The notes beneath the pieces were generated by a model that had not been told where the DNA came from, ran no database searches, and saw only the letters and a list, made by a program, of their open reading frames with translations. A DNA stretch of 58,340 bases from Caballeronia sp. SEWSISQ10-4 2 (GTDB lineage Bacteria; Pseudomonadota; Gammaproteobacteria; Burkholderiales; Burkholderiaceae). The stretch spans positions 1 through 58,340 of the forward strand of contig NZ_JALPRJ010000054.1 in NCBI RefSeq assembly GCF_030464885.1, given 5' to 3'. This document shows, in pieces, positions 52,706 to 58,340 of the stretch (positions are counted from its first letter, which is position 1; each line of letters opens with the position of its first letter). The translations under genes and the position numbers were made by a program.

Positions 52706-54379
52706 TCAGGCGTTGCCGTCGCGCAACTCTCTGCGCAGTATCTTGCCGACATTGCTCTTGGGCAATTCCGTCCGGAACTCGATCACACGCGGCCGCTTGT
52801 AACCCGTCAAGCGCTCCTTGCAGTAGGCCATCACATCGGCTTCAGTCAAATGCGGATCGCGGCGCACGACAAACAGTTTGACCGCTTCGCCGGAGGTCGC
52901 ATCCTTCACACCGACCGCCGCTACTTCGAAAACGCCCGGAAGCTTCGCCACCACGTCCTCTATCTCGTTCGGATACACGTTGAAGCCCGACACCAGGATC
53001 ATGTCCTTCTTGCGATCCACGATCTTCACGTATCCGCGTTCGTCCATGATGCCGACGTCGCCTGACTTGAAGAAACCGTCGGACGTCATCACTTTCGCCG
53101 TCTCATCGGGACGATTCCAGTAACCCGCCATCACCTGTGGCCCGCGAATGCAGATCTCACCGGGCTGGCCGAGCGGCATATCGTTGTTGTCGTCGTCGCG
53201 GATGACGAGTTCGGTGGAGGGAAACGGCAAGCCGATCGTGCCGGTGTATTCGGTGGCAGTCACCGGATTGCACGTCACGCAAGGCGACGTTTCGGACAAC
53301 CCATAACCTTCGATAATCGGCGAACCCGTCGTCTCGAACCATCGCTTCGCCACGGCTTCCTGCACGGCCATGCCGCCGCCGTTCGCTGCGATCAGTTTGG
53401 AAAAATCGAGCTTGGCGAATTCCGGATTGTTCAGCAGCGCGTTGTACAGCGTGTTCACGGCCGGAAATGTGTTGATCGCGAAGCCTTTCAGCTCCTTGAT
53501 CGTGCCGGGGATATCGCGCGGATTCGGAATCAGGATGCCCATGCCGCCCGTGCGCAGGGTCAGGAAGCCGCAAACGGTCAGCGCAAAGATGTGATAAAGC
53601 GGCAGTGCCACGACGGTCACGAACTGATCGATGTCGGGCCGGTTCTTGCGTCCGGGTTCGAGCCAGACTTCGGACTGCAAGACGTTGGCGATCAAATTTC
53701 GATGCAGCAACATCGCGCCCTTCGCCACACCCGTTGTGCCGCCGGTGTACTGGAGGAAAGCGATGTCGTCGGGACCTTGCTTGATAGGTTTGAGCGTTTC
53801 GCGCGCGCCTTGCCGAAGAGCCGCGTTGAAACTCACGTGGCCAGGGAGATTCCACGCCGGCACCAGTTTCTTCACGCGACGCACGACGAAGTTGACGATC
53901 ACGCCCTTCGCGCCCATCAGATCGCCCATCGACGCAACCACGACGTGCTTGATCGCCGTGTTCTTGGCGACGACCTGCACGGTGTGCGCGAAGTTCTCGA
54001 GCACGACAATCGCCTCGGCTCCCGAATCCCTCAACTGATGTTCGAGTTCACGCGGCGTATAGAGCGGATTCACGTTCACGACGACATAACCCGCGCGCAA
54101 GATCGCGACAATGGCGACGGGATACTGCAGCACGTTCGGCATCATGATCGCGACGCGCGCTCCGGGCTTCAACCCACGCGACTGGAACCATGCAGCAAGC
54201 TGGGTGGACAGCGTGTCGAGTTCGCCATACGTGATTGCCTTGCCCATGCAAACAAACGCGCGCTTGTTGCGGTACTCGCGAAAACTCTCTTCGAGCAACT
54301 CGGAAAGCGAGTTGAACTGAGTCTCGTCGATTTCCTCGGGCACGCCTGCCGGATAAGACTTCAGCCAGATTTTTTCCAT
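52706..54379 (-). CDS. fadD: Long-chain fatty-acid--CoA ligase
   Basis: A 557-aa adenylating enzyme that activates long-chain fatty acids to acyl-CoA, starting beta-oxidation. AMP-binding motif FLQYTGGTTGVAKGAMLLHR, the YGLSETSP adenine motif, the GDVGIMDERGYVKIVDRKKD hinge, and the late PKSNVGKILRRELR with its catalytic Lys are present. ATG at 54379 has AAAGGAGAC 9 bases upstream; the frame from 54463 adds 28 residues. It probably acts on the inner membrane face during import. It ends at a hairpin facing the porin terminator. Confidence 0.93.
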   Translation of the reverse strand: MEKIWLKSYPAGVPEEIDETQFNSLSELLEESFREYRNKRAFVCMGKAITYGELDTLSTQLAAWFQSRGLKPGARVAIMMPNVLQYPVAIVAILRAGYVVVNVNPLYTPRELEHQLRDSGAEAIVVLENFAHTVQVVAKNTAIKHVVVASMGDLMGAKGVIVNFVVRRVKKLVPAWNLPGHVSFNAALRQGARETLKPIKQGPDDIAFLQYTGGTTGVAKGAMLLHRNLIANVLQSEVWLEPGRKNRPDIDQFVTVVALPLYHIFALTVCGFLTLRTGGMGILIPNPRDIPGTIKELKGFAINTFPAVNTLYNALLNNPEFAKLDFSKLIAANGGGMAVQEAVAKRWFETTGSPIIEGYGLSETSPCVTCNPVTATEYTGTIGLPFPSTELVIRDDDNNDMPLGQPGEICIRGPQVMAGYWNRPDETAKVMTSDGFFKSGDVGIMDERGYVKIVDRKKDMILVSGFNVYPNEIEDVVAKLPGVFEVAAVGVKDATSGEAVKLFVVRRDPHLTEADVMAYCKERLTGYKRPRVIEFRTELPKSNVGKILRRELRDGNA

Positions 54380-54542
54380 ACGGCGTCTCCTTTGTATGAT
54401 TTTAGAATGGTCGTGCGAAAATACTCCGTAGCGCATCCTAGCTGCTCGATCGCATTCCGACAACCGGGTTAGACGCCAGCTTCCAATCCGGCCGGCACGT
54501 GCTTCGCCTTACCCTGTATGGCTTCTGCCTGTTTTGACTGAT

Positions 54543-56624
54543 TCAGTACGCCGCCTCGACCTCCACGAGACAGTCATAAAATGTCGCCGATCCGCCGAGA
54601 TCGGTCAAAGCCTGGCTGGTCACCTGATTGGCGTTGCAGCCATCCGGCGCGAGCTTCTTCCACCACACCGATAATCCCACCACCACGCCCTCACGCGCAC
54701 GATCGGTGACGCGCACACGCGCCTCCATCGAACCGCGATCGTTGAATATGCGTACCCGCTCACCCTCGGTGATCTGACGGGCGTGGGCGTCGGCGGGATG
54801 CATGTCGAGATGCGGTTCGCCTTCCGTCGATCGCAGGCTTTCCACATTAACGAAGCTGCTGTTGAGGAAGTTCCGAGCGGGCGGGGAGATCATCGCGAGC
54901 GGATAGCGCGCAGCGAGTTCCGGCGCGTACTCGGCCGACTCGTACGGCGGCAGATAATCCGGCACCGGTTCGAGCCCGGCACGTTGCAAACGCTCACTGA
55001 AAAATTCGCATTTCCCCGATGGCGTGTGGAAACCGCCCTCGGCAAACGGCGCTTCCGCCAGCTTGAGCTGCGCCCAGCCCTTCGTTTTGAGCGTCTCCCA
55101 GCTAACACCCGTCAGCGCGGGATCGTCCCAGCGGAATGCCTTCGATGCCACCTCTTCGTCACTTTCGAACAGTGCCGGATGCGTGAGCCCCATCGCCCTG
55201 GCCAGGCCGCGAAAAATCTCCGTGTTCGCCCGCGATTCGCCCACCGGCGCGATCGCCGGCAAGTTCGCCATCACATGCGTGTGGCCGTACGACTTGTGGG
55301 CGTCGAGATGCTCGAGCTGCGTGGTCGCCGGCAAGATCAGATCGGCGTAATCGGCGGTATCGGTCTGGAAATGTTCGAGCACGATGGTGAACAGGTCTTC
55401 ACGCGCGAAGCCCGCCGCGACCTTGGCTGAATCCGGCGCGACCGCGACCGGGTTCGAGTTATAGACAATCAACGCTTCAACCTTCGGGCCGAAGCTTGCG
55501 TCGCCGCTATGCAACAACGCGTCACCGATAGCATTCATGTTCACGATGCGCGGAAGCTTCGATGGCCATCCCGCCAACAAGTCCGGCCGTTCGAGCGCGT
55601 TGACATCGACCGGAGCCCAACCCGACGATGACAGCAGCAAGCCGCCCGAACGCTCACGCCATGCGCCGGTCAGGGACGGCAGACAGGCTATCGCGCGGAC
55701 CGCATTGCCGCCGCCACGCACGCGCTGCATTCCGTAGTTGAGGCGTATCGATGCCTTTTTCGTCGATCCGAATGCCCGCGCGAGATCGATCACGACCTGC
55801 TCTTCGATCCCGCATATTTTCGCGACGCGCGCCGGCGGATAGTCGTGGGCGCGAGCCTTGAGTTGATCGAAGCCGAGCGTGTAGGCATCGATGTAGTCCT
55901 GATCGATCATTCCTTCGCCGATCATCACGTTCATCATGCCGAGCGCCAGCGCGCCATCCGTGCCCGGTTTCAACGCGATGTGCTGATGGCATTTTTCTGC
56001 GGTCAACGAGCGGTATGGATCGATGGCGATTAACCGGGCGCCACGTCGTTTGGCCTCCTGCGCGCGCGTCCAGAAATGCAGATTCGATGCGATCGAATTC
56101 GATCCCCAGATCAGGATCAGCTCGCTTTCCTCGAAATACTCTGTATGCATGCCGAGACTTCCGCCGTATGTGTAGCGCAAGCCCGCGGCGCCGGCGGCCG
56201 CGCAAATGGTGCGATCCAGACGCGACGCGCCGAGCACATTGAAGAACCGCGCCGCAATACTTTCGCCCTGAACGAGCCCCATGGTGCCCGCGTAGCTATA
56301 GGGCAAGATCGCTTCGGGCGCTCGGGCCGCGATTTCGTTCAGACGTTCAGCGGCGAATTTCAGCGCTTCGTCCCAGCCAATCGCTTCGAAACGGCCTTGA
56401 CCCTTCGGACCGACGCGACGCATCGGTGTGAGCAATCGATCTCGATGATGTGTCCGTTCGGCATAGCGCGACACCTTCGTACAAAGCACGCCCTGCGTGG
56501 GCGGATGATCCGGGTCGCCGGTCACCTTGACGGCGCGGCCGTCCTTCACCGTGACGCGCATCGCGCAGGTGTCGGGACAGTCGTGCGGGCAGACGGCGCG
56601 GGCGAATTCGGCGAGAGCATTCAT
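54543..56624 (-). CDS. Molybdopterin oxidoreductase, DMSO-reductase family
   Basis: A 693-aa enzyme. The N-terminus has a [4Fe-4S] motif C12-x3-C16-x3-C20-x27-C48 (CPHDCPDTC). The molybdopterin body follows, with LILIWGSNSIASNLHFW and AIDPYRSLTAEKCHQHIALK. The C-terminal cap is the MopB domain (DAHARQITEGERVRIFND). No twin-arginine signal is present, so it should be cytosolic. Substrate and electron partner are unknown; no subunit genes lie beside it. The M20 hydrolase starts 169 bases away in the opposite direction. Confidence 0.83.
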   Translation of the reverse strand: MNALAEFARAVCPHDCPDTCAMRVTVKDGRAVKVTGDPDHPPTQGVLCTKVSRYAERTHHRDRLLTPMRRVGPKGQGRFEAIGWDEALKFAAERLNEIAARAPEAILPYSYAGTMGLVQGESIAARFFNVLGASRLDRTICAAAGAAGLRYTYGGSLGMHTEYFEESELILIWGSNSIASNLHFWTRAQEAKRRGARLIAIDPYRSLTAEKCHQHIALKPGTDGALALGMMNVMIGEGMIDQDYIDAYTLGFDQLKARAHDYPPARVAKICGIEEQVVIDLARAFGSTKKASIRLNYGMQRVRGGGNAVRAIACLPSLTGAWRERSGGLLLSSSGWAPVDVNALERPDLLAGWPSKLPRIVNMNAIGDALLHSGDASFGPKVEALIVYNSNPVAVAPDSAKVAAGFAREDLFTIVLEHFQTDTADYADLILPATTQLEHLDAHKSYGHTHVMANLPAIAPVGESRANTEIFRGLARAMGLTHPALFESDEEVASKAFRWDDPALTGVSWETLKTKGWAQLKLAEAPFAEGGFHTPSGKCEFFSERLQRAGLEPVPDYLPPYESAEYAPELAARYPLAMISPPARNFLNSSFVNVESLRSTEGEPHLDMHPADAHARQITEGERVRIFNDRGSMEARVRVTDRAREGVVVGLSVWWKKLAPDGCNANQVTSQALTDLGGSATFYDCLVEVEAAY

Positions 56625-56793
56625 GCGGATATCCGGTAGGAACGTGCAAAGAGCAGACAGAGAAGTCGATTTTATTACGGTTGGCCTGACCTCACCGTCC
56701 CGAACTTCGATAAATAGTCGCGGGCGTAGAATGGAGCGATCGACGCGAACGACAGCACGCGCAACGTTAATTTTTCAGGCAGAGGCCAGTTTC

Positions 56794-58002
56794 ATGAATC
56801 TGATTCCAGAAATCCAAGCGTCGCACGAGGAGATCAAAACTCTGCGACGAACGATCCATGCGCATCCCGAGTTGCGCTATGAAGAAGTTGGCACGGCAAA
56901 ACTAGTCGCCGAAAATCTCGAACGATGGGGCCTGGAGGTTCATCGCGGCATGGGCAAAACTGGAGTAGTCGGTGTGCTCAAACGCGGCTCGAGTCTCCGG
57001 TGCGTGGGCCTGCGAGCCGACATGGACGCGTTGCCGATCACCGAAATCAACACGTTCGGCCATCGGTCGCAAAATGAAGGACGCATGCATGCGTGCGGTC
57101 ACGACGGCCATACCGCGATGTTATTGGGCGCGGCGAAATATCTGGCTGAGCACGGGAAGTTCGACGGCACCATCGTGTTCATCTTTCAGCCAGCCGAAGA
57201 AGGCGGTGCGGGCGCCAAGGCAATGATTGAAGACGGGTTATTCGAACAATTTCCCGTTGACGCGGTGTTTGGCATCCACAACTGGCCAGGCATTCCCGCG
57301 GGTCACTTCGGCGTCACCCCAGGCCCGATCATGGCGTCGAGCAACGAATTTCGCATAAACATCAAGGGCATTGGCTCACACGCAGCGTTACCGCACAACG
57401 GACACGACCCGGTATTCACCGCGGTTCAGATTGCCAATGGGCTGCAAGGGATTATCACGCGCAACAAGAAACCCATCGATACCGCTGTCCTTTCGATCAC
57501 CCAGATCCATGCCGGCGACACGTCCAACGTTGTCCCCGATGAGGCTTGGCTCGGTGGCACCGTGCGAACATTTACCGTTGAAACACTTGATTTGATCGAG
57601 CACCGGATGCGGAAGATTGTCGAGTCCACCGCGGCTGCATACGAGTGCGAGGTTTCCATCGATTTTCATCGCAACTATCCGCCCACGATCAACGACGCTG
57701 AGCAGACGCGGTTCGCGGCGTCGGTGATGACGGAGGTCGTCGGAAAGGAAAACGTCAATGCATCCGTTGAACCGACAATGGGCGCAGAGGACTTTTCCTT
57801 CATGCTGCTTGCGAAGCCGGGCTGCTATGCGTTTTTGGGGAACGGCGAAGGATCTCATCGGGAAGCTGGACACGGCTTGGGTCCGTGCATGCTTCACAAC
57901 GCAAGCTACGATTTCAACGACGCACTGTTATCAGTTGGATCGACGTATTGGGTGCGGCTTGCGGAAAAATTTCTGGCAATTCGAGATCAGGCGACAAGCT
58001 GA
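56794..58002 (+). CDS. M20-family amidohydrolase (hippurate hydrolase-like)
   Basis: A 402-aa metal-dependent amidohydrolase (M20D). The metal ligands are in MHACGHDGHTAML (near 105) and PAEEGGAGAKAMIEDG (near 137), with the lid domain at about 185-305 (HAALPHNGHDPVFTAVQIAN) and the last ligand H in GPCMLHNASYDFND. Relatives hydrolyse N-acyl amino acids such as hippurate or indole-3-acetyl conjugates; the substrate is not known here. ATG at 56794 (MNLIPEIQASH) is used; the frame from 56527 overlaps the molybdo-enzyme. It is a single gene ending at a terminator. Confidence 0.88.
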   Translation: MNLIPEIQASHEEIKTLRRTIHAHPELRYEEVGTAKLVAENLERWGLEVHRGMGKTGVVGVLKRGSSLRCVGLRADMDALPITEINTFGHRSQNEGRMHACGHDGHTAMLLGAAKYLAEHGKFDGTIVFIFQPAEEGGAGAKAMIEDGLFEQFPVDAVFGIHNWPGIPAGHFGVTPGPIMASSNEFRINIKGIGSHAALPHNGHDPVFTAVQIANGLQGIITRNKKPIDTAVLSITQIHAGDTSNVVPDEAWLGGTVRTFTVETLDLIEHRMRKIVESTAAAYECEVSIDFHRNYPPTINDAEQTRFAASVMTEVVGKENVNASVEPTMGAEDFSFMLLAKPGCYAFLGNGEGSHREAGHGLGPCMLHNASYDFNDALLSVGSTYWVRLAEKFLAIRDQATS

Positions 58003-58032
58003 TTCAGTTCCGCACTTTCATTTCAAAATCGG

Positions 58033-58070
58033 TGCGTCTACTGTGTTTTAGGTAGACGCATTTTGTTTTG
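58033..58070 (+). terminator. Intrinsic terminator of the amidohydrolase gene
   Basis: TGCGTCTAC and GTAGACGCA form a perfect 9-bp stem with a 10-base loop, followed by TTTTGTTTTG, 31 bases after the stop. Confidence 0.88.
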
Positions 58071-58273
58071 TAGCCGCGGGTTGCGTTTCAGCGATCTGAT
58101 AGATCTGATAGGCGAGCGTTTTGGATTCGCTTATCCGCGTGATCGGGAGATGGTCTGGTTTCGTATGGACATGGCTTGTCTCTGTTTGAAAGCCGCAGAT
58201 CCACGATGTATACGTGTTGATGTCAAAGCACCGCACGTTTTGAGCGATTCGAACTGAAGGGAACTAGAAACGC
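58071..58273. other. Non-coding stretch between two terminators
   Basis: Short overlapping frames on both strands (about 60 codons) have no ribosome site or recognisable family. I see no supported gene. Confidence 0.5.
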
Positions 58274-58302
58274 AAAAACCCCACTTTTTGGGTGGGGTTT
58301 TT
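58274..58302. terminator. Bidirectional intrinsic terminator
   Basis: AAAAACCCCAC and GTGGGGTTTTT pair perfectly over 11 bp with a 7-base loop. A-run and T-run flank the stem, so it could stop transcripts from either side, including a gene beyond the window. Confidence 0.88.
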
Positions 58303-58340
58303 GTTAGCTGGCAAGTGCTCGAAAGCGGCTTGTGAGCAGA

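Noticed and set aside
58063..58257. Small ORFs on both strands between the two terminators
   Set aside because: They overlap each other in antisense, lack ribosome sites and begin inside or beside the terminator tract.

Overview
The window looks like a Burkholderiaceae chromosome, most probably Paraburkholderia or Caballeronia. The evidence is high G+C coding sequence, a complete mraZ-to-ftsZ division and cell wall (dcw) cluster, the betaproteobacterial order pilD-coaE-zapD-yacG, Coq7 ubiquinone synthesis, and a Gram-negative porin of the Burkholderia type. The genus is an inference; no rRNA is present.

Layout. (1) 1-2296 appears to be the right end of a genomic island: short unrecognised genes, a decayed response-regulator fragment and long gene-poor stretches. 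It stops at a 45-bp 3' piece of tRNA-Pro(CGG) that still carries the tRNA's own terminator. (2) 2607-8749 is ordinary chromosome: a YgjP-like metalloprotease, a divergent MarR/DHA2 efflux pair around a perfect 20-bp palindrome, a phospholipase D/cardiolipin synthase-type enzyme, an orphan hypothetical and a CaiB/BaiF CoA-transferase. (3) 8990-11539 is a small envelope-signalling module: a GGAAT-N17-CGTT promoter candidate, a secreted COG4315-type repeat protein, an ECF sigma factor, its membrane anti-sigma factor and a periplasmic PEBP-family protein. (4) 11567-19198 holds a membrane glycosyltransferase with cytochrome b561, then a LysR-controlled MHS transporter, a serine hydrolase and a tannase/feruloyl-esterase-family lipoprotein.

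(5) 19314-24072 has a CorC/CNNM-type membrane protein, the wreckage of pilB and pilC, an intact pilD, then coaE, zapD and yacG. (6) 24081-31376 contains a minus-strand run secA-argJ-DUF815 ATPase-NUDIX hydrolase, dciA facing away from secA, and lpxC converging on dciA. (7) 31743-50150 is a peroxiredoxin followed by the dcw cluster, read from Pmra near 50150 down to ftsZ at 32513: mraZ-rsmH-ftsL-ftsI-murE-murF-mraY-murD-ftsW-murG-murC-ddl-ftsQ-ftsA-ftsZ. Most junctions are 4-base ATGA overlaps, so the genes are probably translated in a coupled way. (8) 50415-58340 has coq7, a porin, a fatty-acyl-CoA ligase, a molybdopterin oxidoreductase and an M20 amidohydrolase.

How it works together: the central half supplies peptidoglycan precursors (Mur, Ddl, MraY, MurG), the septal machine (FtsL, FtsI, FtsW, FtsQ, FtsA, FtsZ, with ZapD nearby), lipid A synthesis (LpxC) and protein export (SecA). 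I found no CRISPR array, no complete insertion sequence and no intact RNA gene. The strongest non-routine signals are the tRNA-Pro island scar, the collapsed pilB-pilC beside an intact prepilin peptidase, the ECF module with its candidate promoter, and a tannase-family protein lacking both cysteines of the family's usual catalytic disulfide.
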